From positions 310,001-374,000 of the forward strand of contig JAZUIY010000016.1 of NCBI GenBank assembly GCA_045642465.1: DNA of 64,000 bases, in the 5' to 3' direction. Each line of letters starts with the position of its first letter. Position 1 is the first letter of the stretch. The stretch comes from RUG420 sp045642465 (lineage in GTDB: Bacteria; Bacillota; Clostridia; Oscillospirales; Acutalibacteraceae). Of the stretch, positions 16,743 to 23,729 are shown piece after piece. Under the pieces are notes generated by a model that had not been told where the DNA came from, made no database searches, and was given only the letters and a program-made list of their open reading frames with translations. Position numbers and translations under genes: made by a program.

Positions 16743-17045
16743 ATGAAGAAATTTATTTCCGTATTTTTAGTGGCTTTGAGCCTTCTTTCCTTGCTGGGAT
16801 GCGCCAAACCAACCGTAGCTTACTTTACCGGTGAAGTCCTTTCCGTAGAAGGGGATACTTTATTGGTACGGATTGTGGAAAATGGAGATTATGTTCTAGC
16901 AGAAGGGGAAGATGTAGTGGTTCATACAGACAAATTCCCGAAGAATGTAAAGGTCGGAGACCGCTATAAAATTTACTTTAACGGTGCTATGACCATGTCT
17001 ATTCCAGCACAACTTGGCACAATTTATTTCGTCCAAAAATGCTGA
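16743..17045 (+). CDS. Small lipoprotein, unknown function
   Basis: A 100-residue protein from the ATG at 16743, eight bases after GGGGAG. The N-terminus is a lipoprotein signal with lipobox LLGC at about residues 18-21, so it should be attached to the outer face of the membrane. The mature part is a compact beta-rich domain (FTGEVLSVEGDTLLVRIVE ... FPKNVKVGDRYKIYFNG) that resembles the small OB-like, DUF3221-type lipoproteins of Bacillota, though I cannot confirm that. It is transcribed alone from a clear promoter. No terminator is evident before the next promoter. Confidence 0.75.
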   Translation: MKKFISVFLVALSLLSLLGCAKPTVAYFTGEVLSVEGDTLLVRIVENGDYVLAEGEDVVVHTDKFPKNVKVGDRYKIYFNGAMTMSIPAQLGTIYFVQKC

Positions 17046-17054
17046 GGTTTAGAG

Positions 17055-17087
17055 AATTTGAACAAATATTAACAAAATTTGAACAAA
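17055..17087 (+). repeat. Two direct repeats upstream of the small lipoprotein promoter
   Basis: AATTTGAACAAA occurs at 17055-17066 and 17076-17087, 21 bases apart (two helical turns) and 15 bases upstream of the -35 element at 17102. The spacing suggests a regulator binding site. Confidence 0.45.
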
Positions 17088-17101
17088 ATTCAAAAAACCT
17101 A

Positions 17102-17130
17102 TTGCATTTCGATATGGATTTCTATATTAT
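17102..17130 (+). promoter_or_regulatory. Sigma-70-type promoter of the 46-residue lipoprotein
   Basis: TTGCAT (17102-17107), a 17-base spacer, and TATTAT (17125-17130). Confidence 0.65.
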
Positions 17131-17174
17131 GTAGTTGTCCGAAATCTTTAACACTATATTTGGAGGATATTATT

Positions 17175-17315
17175 ATGAAAAAGATTATTGCTCTTGCAAC
17201 TGTAGCAGTTATGTCTCTCAGCCTTGTAGCTTGCGCTAACGCAGATGAAAACGTTGAAGAAACCAACGACAACCCATTTGCAAGCATCCTTGTTACTAAC
17301 GAAGCTGCTGAATAA
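17175..17315 (+). CDS. Very small lipoprotein (46 residues)
   Basis: The ATG at 17175 follows GGAGG by eight bases. The peptide is a complete lipoprotein signal (MKKIIALATVAVMSLSLVAC; lipobox LVAC at residues 17-20) followed by only 26 mature residues rich in Asp, Glu and Asn. It has its own promoter with direct repeats in front and its own terminator, so it looks like a real stand-alone gene. The function is unknown. A longer upstream in-frame extension lacks a ribosome binding site and was not used. Confidence 0.7.
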   Translation: MKKIIALATVAVMSLSLVACANADENVEETNDNPFASILVTNEAAE

Positions 17316-17347
17316 TTTAGCACTACAGTAATTTGTGATTGAAGTTG

Positions 17348-17377
17348 AAAGCCCGCTGATTTTTCAGTGGGCTTTTT
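17348..17377 (+). terminator. Intrinsic terminator of the 46-residue lipoprotein gene
   Basis: AAAGCCCGCTGA pairs with TCAGTGGGCTTT around a T-rich loop (one G-T pair), followed by a T-run. Confidence 0.9.
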
Positions 17378-17422
17378 ACTTTTTATCCTTTATACTAGAA
17401 AGAGGAAAGAGGGGGTGTAGAC

Positions 17423-18004
17423 GTGAACAAGTTTGACACAAGATTTGATAACAGTTCCCAAAAGATGTATCAGGCACTGTTGGAACTGATGACAGTGAAA
17501 ATCTTTGAAACCATTACGGCTACGGATGTCATTAATCTTGCAGGCGTAAACCGTTCCACGTTTTATGCCCACTATGAAGCCGTTCATGACTTGCTTTTTG
17601 AAGTGGTGGAAAAGAAGATTGTAGATCCGCTGAAAAGGATTTCCAACGAAGAACGGGTTGTGGATGACGGGAAATATTCCTATGGTGTTTTTCTTTCCTA
17701 TTTGCAGTTTTTCTATGAACATCAGGAAATCCTTCGGGCCTTTTGTATTCAGGGACCAAGTGTTTGGAAAATATTCACGGACTATTTTGCAGACCGTTAT
17801 ATTTTCCCACGCTGCATGGGGCTAGATTCGGAAAAAGCTTCTTTAGTGGAATACACCGCAATGTATAAACTGAATGGTGTTATTAGCCTTTGCTGCCTCT
17901 GGGCGTTGCACGGTTACAAAGAGACCCCGGAAACCTTCTTAAACATTCTTTTGAACTCTTTGGAAGACGGTGCCGAGGAAGAAGAACAACTACAACTTTT
18001 ATAA
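17423..18004 (+). CDS. TetR/AcrR-family regulator
   Basis: A 193-residue TetR-type regulator. The DNA-binding head spans about residues 12-58, with TATDVINLAGVNRSTFYAHYEAVHDLL matching the helix-turn-helix and following helix. The C-terminal helical domain resembles that of DhaS-like TetR proteins. I take the GTG at 17423 as the start because it follows AGAGGGGG by a few bases and no in-frame ATG is as well placed. It is monocistronic with its own terminator. The nearest downstream unit is the NifU-like/GGGtGRT pair, but nothing in the sequence links them. Confidence 0.87.
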   Translation: MNKFDTRFDNSSQKMYQALLELMTVKIFETITATDVINLAGVNRSTFYAHYEAVHDLLFEVVEKKIVDPLKRISNEERVVDDGKYSYGVFLSYLQFFYEHQEILRAFCIQGPSVWKIFTDYFADRYIFPRCMGLDSEKASLVEYTAMYKLNGVISLCCLWALHGYKETPETFLNILLNSLEDGAEEEEQLQLL

Positions 18005-18009
18005 AAAGA

Positions 18010-18036
18010 AACCACCGGTTTTCGGTGGTTTTTCTT
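18010..18036 (+). terminator. Intrinsic terminator of the TetR gene
   Basis: AACCACCG and CGGTGGTT form an eight-base stem, followed by TTTCTTTT. Confidence 0.9.
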
Positions 18037-18131
18037 TTGCTTTTTTGCTATTCTTTCCATGTTTTTTGGGGTTTTATCCATATTAGACAAATTCGAATGA
18101 TAAAAGATTATCAATATCGGTGGATTGTTTC

Positions 18132-18160
18132 TTGACGGTAAAATTCTCCATACTTATAAT
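18132..18160 (+). promoter_or_regulatory. Near-consensus promoter of the NifU-like/GGGtGRT operon
   Basis: TTGACG (18132-18137), a 17-base spacer, and a perfect TATAAT (18155-18160). The transcript would have a leader of about 67 bases. Promoter strength and codon bias suggest high expression. Confidence 0.85.
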
Positions 18161-18234
18161 ATGTGCGATAAGAGCGAAGTGCCTTCTTTTGGAGTGACTA
18201 CATCGCATATTTTCAAGATTAATGGAGTGATAAC

Positions 18235-18927
18235 ATGACTTACTCAGCAGAAGTAGAGAACATGTGCCCAATTGCTAAGGGTGCATATCATGGCCCAGCC
18301 CCAATTCCTGAAGAAGGTAAGTGGGTTCAGGCAAAAGAAATCAAGGACATCTCCGGTCTTACCCACGGTATTGGCTGGTGTGCTCCACAGCAGGGTACCT
18401 GCAAGCTTTCCCTTAACGTAAAAGAAGGCGTTATTGAAGAAGCTCTTGTAGAAACCATCGGTTGCTCCGGTATGACTCATTCCGCAGCAATGGCTTCCGA
18501 AATTCTGGTTGGCAAGACCATCCTGGAAGCTCTTAACACCGACCTCGTATGTGACGCTATCAACACTGCAATGAGAGAACTCTTCTTGCAGATTGTATAC
18601 GGCCGTACCCAGACCGCATTCTCCGAAGGCGGCCTTCCTGTAGGTGCAGGCCTGGAAGACCTTGGTAAGGGCCTTCGTTCCATGGTTGGTACCACTTATG
18701 CTACCAAGGCTAAGGGTCCTCGTTACCTGGAACTCACCGAAGGTTACATTACCCGCATGGCTCTCAACAAGGACGACGAAATTGTTGGTTACGAATTCGT
18801 TAACCTTGGCAAGATGATGGAATTCATCAAGAACGGCGACGACGCTAACGAAGCTCTCGAAAAGGCTAAGGGACACTATGGCCAGTTCGACAACGCTGCT
18901 AAGTACGTTGACCCGAGAAAAGACTAA
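18235..18927 (+). CDS. NifU/IscU-like Fe-S scaffold-related protein, partner of GGGtGRT protein
   Basis: A 230-residue protein whose centre resembles the NifU/IscU scaffold fold: GWCAPQQGTCKLSLNVKEGVIEEA is followed by TIGCSGMTHSAAMASEILVGKTILEAL, which parallels the GC..A.AS...E...GKT..EA region of IscU. Cysteines are kept near the first and second ligand positions. The C-terminal part, after about residue 135, is not found in IscU. Homologues are commonly annotated as Fe-S assembly scaffolds and sit next to the GGGtGRT gene, as here (18 bases apart). The exact role is unproven. Heavy use of a small codon set and a near-consensus promoter point to high expression. Confidence 0.75.
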   Translation: MTYSAEVENMCPIAKGAYHGPAPIPEEGKWVQAKEIKDISGLTHGIGWCAPQQGTCKLSLNVKEGVIEEALVETIGCSGMTHSAAMASEILVGKTILEALNTDLVCDAINTAMRELFLQIVYGRTQTAFSEGGLPVGAGLEDLGKGLRSMVGTTYATKAKGPRYLELTEGYITRMALNKDDEIVGYEFVNLGKMMEFIKNGDDANEALEKAKGHYGQFDNAAKYVDPRKD

Positions 18928-18944
18928 TAGGAGGACAGACAATC

Positions 18945-19946
18945 ATGGCACTTTTTGAAAGTTACGAAAGAAGAATTGACCAGATCCTGCCTGTTCTTAA
19001 AGAATATGGCATCGGTTCTGTAGAAGAAACCAGAGAAATCTGCAAGGCTGCAGGTTTTGACCCATATGAAATTGTAAAAGGCGTACAGCCAATTGCATTT
19101 GAAAACGCTGCTTGGGCTTACTGCGTAGGTGCTGCTATTGCACTGAAGAAGGGCTCCAAGTCCGCAGCTGAAGCTGCTGAAAACATTGGCCTCGGCCTCC
19201 AGACATTCTGCATTCCTGGTTCCGTTGCTGACGACCGTAAGGTTGGTATCGGCCACGGTAACCTTGGCGCAATGCTCCTGAGAGACGAAACCAAGTGCTT
19301 CGCATTCCTTGCAGGTCACGAATCCTTCGCTGCTGCTGAAGGCGCAATCGGTATTGTAAAGAATGCTAACAAGTCCCGTAACGAACCGCTCCGCGTTATC
19401 CTGAACGGTCTCGGCAAGGACGCTGCTCAGATCATTTCCAGAATCAACGGTTTCACCTATGTTCAGACTCAGTTTGACTACTACACCGGTGAACTGAAGA
19501 TTGTAAAGGAAATCCCATATTCCGACGGTGAACGTGCTCAGGTTCGCTGCTATGGTTCTGATGACGTACGTGAAGGCGTAGCCATCATGCACAAGGAAGG
19601 TGTAGACGTTTCCATTACCGGTAACTCCACCAACCCAACCAGATTCCAGCACCCGGTTGCAGGTACCTACAAGAAGGAATGCATCCAGCAGGGTAAGAAA
19701 TACTTCTCTGTTGCTTCCGGCGGTGGTACCGGCCGTACTCTTCACCCAGATAACATGGCTGCAGGCCCTGCTTCTTACGGCATGACCGACACCCTTGGCC
19801 GTATGCACTCTGACGCTCAGTTTGCAGGTTCTTCCTCCGTACCGGCTCACGTAGAAATGATGGGCTTCCTCGGTATGGGTAACAACCCAATGGTAGGTGC
19901 TACCGTAGCTGTAGCCGTTGCTGTTGACCAGGCTCTTAACAAGTAA
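18945..19946 (+). CDS. GGGtGRT-family protein
   Basis: A 333-residue protein carrying the name-giving GGGTGRT stretch at about residues 259-265, followed by TLHPDNMAAGPASYGMTDTLGRMHSD. This is the GGGtGRT family, a cytoplasmic protein family of unknown function in anaerobic Bacillota and Fusobacteria. There is no signal peptide or membrane segment. The glycine-rich loop suggests nucleotide or phosphate binding, but that is inference. It follows the NifU-like gene by 18 bases with a GGAGG ribosome binding site and shares its transcript, ending at a terminator. The pairing implies a joint role in Fe-S or redox metabolism. Confidence 0.88.
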   Translation: MALFESYERRIDQILPVLKEYGIGSVEETREICKAAGFDPYEIVKGVQPIAFENAAWAYCVGAAIALKKGSKSAAEAAENIGLGLQTFCIPGSVADDRKVGIGHGNLGAMLLRDETKCFAFLAGHESFAAAEGAIGIVKNANKSRNEPLRVILNGLGKDAAQIISRINGFTYVQTQFDYYTGELKIVKEIPYSDGERAQVRCYGSDDVREGVAIMHKEGVDVSITGNSTNPTRFQHPVAGTYKKECIQQGKKYFSVASGGGTGRTLHPDNMAAGPASYGMTDTLGRMHSDAQFAGSSSVPAHVEMMGFLGMGNNPMVGATVAVAVAVDQALNK

Positions 19947-19963
19947 GTCATTACCATATAACG

Positions 19964-20000
19964 AAAAAGACCTCTCTGACGAGAGGTCTTTTTGCTTTTT
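19964..20000. terminator. Bidirectional intrinsic terminator
   Basis: AAAAAGACCTCTC and GAGAGGTCTTTTT pair around TGAC, with T-rich sequence on both strands. It ends the GGGtGRT operon and could also end the minus-strand transcript carrying the 18-residue peptide. Confidence 0.92.
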
Positions 20001-20029
20001 TCTGAAACGAAGCGGGGGTGTGACCATCC

Positions 20030-20086
20030 TTAGAATGGCCAATCAAACAAAAGGTTCCAGAAAATCCAGTTTAAGAGAGAAAACAT
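20030..20086 (-). CDS. Candidate 18-residue hydrophobic, Trp-rich peptide
   Basis: The ATG at 20086 lies six bases after a strong AAAAGGAG site. The reading frame encodes MFSLLNWIFWNLLFDWPF and stops. It is hydrophobic with three tryptophans. It sits alone between two bidirectional terminators, so a dedicated minus-strand transcript is possible, though I see no convincing promoter. It could be a small membrane peptide, a toxin-like peptide or chance. Confidence 0.4.
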   Translation of the reverse strand: MFSLLNWIFWNLLFDWPF

Positions 20087-20100
20087 AATATACTCCTTTT

Positions 20101-20250
20101 CTTGAAACAATACTTGGTACTTCCTCGGACAACTTGAACCTAGCATGCTATTCTTAAGGAATTCTGAAAGAAAATGCCAAAAAACGGCTTATCTATGCGG
20201 TTTGTCACACATCGCCTCAAATATATTTTTGCCTCTGTGAGGGAGCAGAC
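20101..20250. other. Intergenic stretch without a recognised gene
   Basis: This is the remainder of the roughly 370-base gap between the GGGtGRT operon and the convergent ferredoxin gene. Apart from the terminators and the small peptide I see no RNA family, coding frame or strong promoter here. Confidence 0.5.
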
Positions 20251-20289
20251 AAAGAAAAAGTGTGTCTGTGACAGACACACTTTTTCTTT
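20251..20289. terminator. Perfect 19-bp inverted repeat, bidirectional terminator
   Basis: AAAGAAAAAGTGTGTCTGT is mirrored exactly around a single central base. The arms end in T-rich runs on both strands. It would terminate the convergent ferredoxin gene on the minus strand. Confidence 0.88.
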
Positions 20290-20316
20290 GTTTATTTGCT
20301 ATTTACTATTTACTGT

Positions 20317-21180
20317 TTATTCGTCTTCGCCAATGAGAATCTTGGTAGTAACTTTGTCCACATGTTCAAAGTCTTTGCGGACTTTCATGGTGCGGGCGCC
20401 GGAAGGGCAGGTGGCGGTGCAGTTGCCGCAGCCTAGGCACTTGGTGATGTCCACGTTGGACTTGCCGTCAGCGTCTACGAAGTTGGCGCCGAACATGCAG
20501 CGGGATACGCACTTGCCGCAGTCTGCGCAACCTTCGCACTTTTCACGGTCCAAAGAAACAACGTGAGGGCCCTTTAAGAGCTGGTCCCGACGGCCGCCCT
20601 TGTAAGCACGCATTGGGGTGCAGATTTCGTCGTCACAGTTGCAGATGACGAAGGTCCATTTGCCGTTGGTGTGACAGTACATAATGGTATGGACGAGGCC
20701 ATATTTTTCGTCGAATTCCTTCAGCATGGCTTTGGCTTCTTCCGGAGTCTCAATGAGACGGTATGGCAGGCCAACGCCGTTGTGCTCTACCGGAATGTTG
20801 GTATACAGGTTAGCAGTGTAGAGGAGAGCCATATCTTTTTCCACCGGCTCTTTGTATACACCTGCAGTGGTCTGGCAGACACACTTGGTAACTGCAATTC
20901 TAGCAGACTTGTTTTCGTACTTTGTGCCGTAAATAAAGTCTACAAAACGGCCTGCTGCTTCTGTGGTTACAACGCATTCTCTTGGCATAGACTTCGGCAA
21001 AGCAACCTTGTTATAAAGCTTTGCGCGAATTGGGCCTTCATACATGAAGTTGGTGGCCTTCAAGATATAAGGTTCTACAGAACCATAAACCCACTGCTGA
21101 ATATAATGGTTTCGGTCAACCGGTACGAGAGTTTCGTTTTCAGCGTCTAAAACCAAGCCTTCTTTTAATTCTTTTTTCAT
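20317..21180 (-). CDS. 4Fe-4S ferredoxin-domain oxidoreductase-like protein
   Basis: A 287-residue cytoplasmic protein. The C-terminal 80 residues hold two ferredoxin-type Cys clusters (CEGCADCGKCVSRC and CLGCGNCTATCP), fit for two [4Fe-4S] clusters. Further Cys lie upstream (TKCVCQTT, CNCDDEIC) and might bind another metal centre or cofactor. The N-terminal 200 residues match no family I can name, but related proteins occur as stand-alone ferredoxin-linked proteins in anaerobes. It probably takes part in electron transfer with an unknown partner. It is monocistronic: a promoter lies upstream at 21227-21256 and the palindromic terminator downstream. Confidence 0.82.
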   Translation of the reverse strand: MKKELKEGLVLDAENETLVPVDRNHYIQQWVYGSVEPYILKATNFMYEGPIRAKLYNKVALPKSMPRECVVTTEAAGRFVDFIYGTKYENKSARIAVTKCVCQTTAGVYKEPVEKDMALLYTANLYTNIPVEHNGVGLPYRLIETPEEAKAMLKEFDEKYGLVHTIMYCHTNGKWTFVICNCDDEICTPMRAYKGGRRDQLLKGPHVVSLDREKCEGCADCGKCVSRCMFGANFVDADGKSNVDITKCLGCGNCTATCPSGARTMKVRKDFEHVDKVTTKILIGEDE

Positions 21181-21226
21181 AGTATCACCTCTAAGTTTCC
21201 CATGGTGTCCGTTTTCCTATGAGTTC

Positions 21227-21256
21227 AGTATACCACAGATTATTCCGCAGGGTTAA
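21227..21256 (-). promoter_or_regulatory. Probable promoter of the ferredoxin-protein gene
   Basis: On the minus strand, TTAACC (21251-21256), an 18-base spacer, and TATACT (21227-21232). The -35 element lies inside the end of the cation-efflux gene. Confidence 0.55.
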
Positions 21257-22115
21257 CATGAACCATAACATGTTTCACATGAGGGATTTCGTCTTCAATT
21301 TTGTCATGGACGGCTTCTGCAATATCGTGGGCGCTGGCCAATGTCTGATTTGGGTCGGAACCAATTTCCACATCCACATAAAGTTTTTCACCGAAGGCTC
21401 TGGTTTTCAGTAAATCCAGCTGCCAAACGCCGTCACAACTCAGCACCAATTCTCTAATTTGGGTTTCCACGTCTTCCGGTGCAGCCTTATCTATCATCTT
21501 GGAAAGGGCATCCCGGAAAATATCCACAGCCACCTTTAAAATGAAGGCACAGATAATGAGCGATGCAATGGGATCCAAAATTGGGAAGCCAAGGCGGGCG
21601 CCGCCAATACCAATGAGGGCGCCAATAGAGGAGAGGGCATCCGAACGGTGATGCCAGGCATCGGCCATAAACGCGGAGGAGTTCATCTTTTTGGCAATGG
21701 CACGGGTGTACCAGAACATGGCTTCCTTCGTGACAATGGATACCACGGCCGCAATAAGGGCTATGAGGCCCGGTACCACGGGTTTGCTGTCACCATAGTG
21801 AATGACAGCCATCAGGCCCTTATAGCCAATGCCGAGGCCCGTAGCCGCCAAAATGATGCCGAGAATGAGTGCAAACACATTCTCGAACCGGTCATGGCCA
21901 TATGGATGCTCCTTGTCGGCGCCCTTTTGTCCCAGGCGCACGCCAATGTAAGCAAGTAGAGTGGCTACTACGTCGGAAAGGGAATGGACTGCATCGCTCA
22001 GCATGGCGGTGGATTGACCGATGATACCTGCAATTAATTTAAACGCAGATAGGAAGATATTTCCTACAATTCCTACCGCGGAAGCTTTCTTCAATAAAAC
22101 GTCGTTTTGATTCAT
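21240..22115 (-). CDS. Cation diffusion facilitator (CDF) metal efflux transporter
   Basis: About 291 residues from the ATG at 22115, which follows AAGGAGAG. Six hydrophobic segments in the first 210 residues are followed by a cytoplasmic ferredoxin-like domain ending in VKHVMVHVNPAE. The metal site in the membrane is visible as HSLSD in TM2 and HHRSD in TM5, an HxxxD pair typical of proton-driven zinc, cobalt or nickel exporters. It acts in the cytoplasmic membrane. The leader carries a structure resembling the NiCo (czcD) riboswitch plus a terminator, which would make it an inducible cobalt/nickel efflux gene. That assignment rests on the RNA context. Confidence 0.92.
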   Translation of the reverse strand: MNQNDVLLKKASAVGIVGNIFLSAFKLIAGIIGQSTAMLSDAVHSLSDVVATLLAYIGVRLGQKGADKEHPYGHDRFENVFALILGIILAATGLGIGYKGLMAVIHYGDSKPVVPGLIALIAAVVSIVTKEAMFWYTRAIAKKMNSSAFMADAWHHRSDALSSIGALIGIGGARLGFPILDPIASLIICAFILKVAVDIFRDALSKMIDKAAPEDVETQIRELVLSCDGVWQLDLLKTRAFGEKLYVDVEIGSDPNQTLASAHDIAEAVHDKIEDEIPHVKHVMVHVNPAE

Positions 22116-22133
22116 GTAACTCTCCTTAAATAT

Positions 22134-22225
22134 AAAAAACACCTGTAGGAACATGTCCCACAGATGTTATCTGCTGTTACTTTGTAACCCGGCTGCCAAC
22201 TGGATGGTGCGCCTGATCATTGCCC
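22134..22225 (-). promoter_or_regulatory. Candidate NiCo (czcD-type) riboswitch with terminator, controlling the CDF gene
   Basis: The minus-strand leader contains GGGCA near its 5' end, then GCGCACC, GCAGCCGGG, a GTTAC/GTAAC hairpin and GGGACA, in the order I recall for NiCo riboswitches found upstream of CDF genes. The 3' part (22134-22167) folds into an intrinsic terminator (ACATCTGT with ACAGGTGT, then six T). This terminator includes GGGACA, so aptamer and terminator would exclude each other. Metal binding should allow read-through. No covariance search could be run. Confidence 0.6.
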
Positions 22226-22228
22226 TAA

Positions 22229-22257
22229 CCATAACAGAGTGTTCTTCGGTTGGTCAA
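22229..22257 (-). promoter_or_regulatory. Probable promoter of the riboswitch/CDF unit
   Basis: On the minus strand, TTGACC (22252-22257), a 17-base spacer, and TTATGG (22229-22234). The inferred transcript start lies just before the aptamer. Confidence 0.5.
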
Positions 22258-22272
22258 GGCTAACATAGTGTT

Positions 22273-22974
22273 TTATTTTTCACGAAAAAGCCGAAGGAAT
22301 TCCAAAGCGATTTTCTGTGCATTGACAGCATACTCCGGATGGTATTCCTCTTTGGTGACAACGCTGTTGGAAATGGAACGAATTCCCAGCCATGGTACGC
22401 CCAGTGCCTCACAGGTCTGGGCTACGGCGAAGGTCTCCATTTCTTCGCAGGAGGAGCCGTACTCGTTGCGGAAGAGCCGGATGCGGTCCAGTTCGTTGTT
22501 CCAAATGTCACCGGAGGCGAACACCCCGGTGACCACCTTGAACTCGTCCCGATGGCCTTGCAGCTGGATTGCCGTTTTCAAAAGCCTTTCCTTTGGCTTC
22601 AAGGCCAGCCGGTCTACCACCTCATACGGCTTCCACTCCAGCGCATTGGAGCCTTCGCCCTCCCCTTTAAAAGGCGTTTTGTTGGCGTTGATGTTGACCA
22701 CTTCTTTGGCAATGACTACGTCACCACAGTGCAGTACAGGGTCATGAGCGCCGGCAATTCCTTGATTGATAACCAGGGTAGGAGAGAAGGTTTTGATGGC
22801 CAGGGCAGTCTGCATGGCAGCGTTGATTTCACCCATGCCATTCATACCAATAATAAGGTCGTCTGAAACGTAATAATCTGCACCGGCCAGGGTTGCAATT
22901 TGGAATTTTTCAAGAGAATCTACCAACAAAGTACACTCTGGTGGGAACTGCGCTTGAATAAGAATTTTACCCAT
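22273..22974 (-). CDS. Nucleoside phosphorylase/nucleosidase family protein (MTA/SAH nucleosidase-like)
   Basis: A 233-residue protein of the PNP/UDP phosphorylase fold. QGIAGAHDPVLHCGDVVI (71-88) and the ribose-binding EEMETFAVAQ (177-186) match the 5'-methylthioadenosine/S-adenosylhomocysteine nucleosidase branch, which removes adenine from toxic by-products of SAM metabolism. The usual catalytic Asp after RxIS is Asn203 here (IRSISN). That change is seen in nucleosidases acting on other bases and in futalosine hydrolase-type relatives, so the substrate may differ from MTA/SAH. The ATG at 22974 follows GGAGGG. It is divergent from tRNA-Ser. I leave the gene symbol open for this reason. Confidence 0.8.
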   Translation of the reverse strand: MGKILIQAQFPPECTLLVDSLEKFQIATLAGADYYVSDDLIIGMNGMGEINAAMQTALAIKTFSPTLVINQGIAGAHDPVLHCGDVVIAKEVVNINANKTPFKGEGEGSNALEWKPYEVVDRLALKPKERLLKTAIQLQGHRDEFKVVTGVFASGDIWNNELDRIRLFRNEYGSSCEEMETFAVAQTCEALGVPWLGIRSISNSVVTKEEYHPEYAVNAQKIALEFLRLFREK

Positions 22975-23029
22975 ATTTTTTCCCTCCTAATAATGCTCTC
23001 AGTATAACACAAAAACTACAAAAATATCC

Positions 23030-23058
23030 TTGCATTTAGGGGCTTCATTCGTTATAAT
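23030..23058 (+). promoter_or_regulatory. Promoter of tRNA-Ser
   Basis: TTGCAT (23030-23035), a 17-base spacer, and a perfect TATAAT (23053-23058). Confidence 0.85.
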
Positions 23059-23097
23059 AAATCTCGCGCTTAATAGAGCGCAGTCAATTTGACCTAT

Positions 23098-23190
23098 GGA
23101 GAGTTGTCCGAGCTGGTCGAAGGAGCACGATTGGAAATCGTGTAAACGGTCAAAGCCGTTTCGAGGGTTCGAATCCCTTGCTCTCCGCCA
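23098..23190 (+). tRNA. tRNA-Ser (anticodon GGA)
   Basis: The acceptor stem GGAGAGT pairs with GCTCTCC (one G-T pair). The anticodon stem CACGATT/AATCGTG frames anticodon GGA, which reads TCC and TCT. A long variable arm marks a class II tRNA-Ser. The T-loop is GGTTCGAATCC and the 3' CCA is encoded. A promoter and a terminator flank it. Confidence 0.97.
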
Positions 23191-23192
23191 TA

Positions 23193-23229
23193 AAAGAACC
23201 ACAGTTTTCACTGTGGTTCTTTCTTTTTT
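23193..23229 (+). terminator. Intrinsic terminator of tRNA-Ser
   Basis: AAGAACCACAG pairs with CTGTGGTTCTT, followed by TCTTTTTT. Confidence 0.92.
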
Positions 23230-23241
23230 ATGCTAGAATAA

Positions 23242-23685
23242 GTGTTGGAAACAATAGTTGGATGGAACCTCGATATCCTAGACATGGAATACCGTGTTAG
23301 GAAAGATGCTGAAGGCGAAAACATAATCATGCTGGACATTGACCTTTTGCTTCAAAAAAAGACTTTGCCAGAAATACGAAACATTGTTGAAACGCAAAGG
23401 GTATTCAGTGTTCCGGGACTTACCTTTATGGGATCTTTATCCGATTCAGAGGGAAAAGACGAAGAGCATCCGTGGATGGGCTATGATAGGTATGAAACTG
23501 CCGTGGAGATGCTCCAGTCTGCTTCAGATGATTTTGATGTGACAGATTGTTTTGAAATCCTAAAGAGTGTTGCTCAAACAGTTTGCCCAACTGTAGTATC
23601 TATGGTCTACGATGTTACGAATCGAGTGGTCTATTGGTGCGAACACCAGGATTGGGTTAAAATACAAAGCCTAAAATTTGAATAA
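23242..23685 (+). pseudogene. 5'-truncated remnant of a linear amide C-N hydrolase / acyltransferase-like gene
   Basis: About 147 residues that look like only the C-terminal part of a choloylglycine-hydrolase/C45-acyltransferase-type protein. The end (YETAVEMLQSASDDFDVTDCFEILKSVAQ ... VSMVYDVTNRVVYWCEHQDW) fits the conserved C-terminal region of that fold, but the N-terminal nucleophile Cys and the first two thirds are absent. The frame opens directly after the tRNA-Ser terminator with a GTG and no ribosome binding site, so I read it as a decayed remnant rather than a working gene. Its base composition is more AT-rich than that of its neighbours. The family call is tentative. Confidence 0.55.
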
Positions 23686-23686
23686 C

Positions 23687-23725
23687 AAAACGCCTCTTAC
23701 CCATTTGGGTAGGAGGCGTTTTTCT
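23687..23725. terminator. Bidirectional terminator
   Basis: AACGCCTCTTACCC and GGGTAGGAGGCGTT form a long stem with T-rich tails on both strands. It ends the minus-strand regulator gene as well as the plus-strand remnant. Confidence 0.9.
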
Positions 23726-23729
23726 TTTG

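Noticed and set aside
22999..23211. Minus-strand reading frame of 70 codons over the tRNA-Ser gene
   Set aside because: It is the reverse complement of the tRNA (giving the common false RARDSNPR peptide) and has no ribosome binding site.
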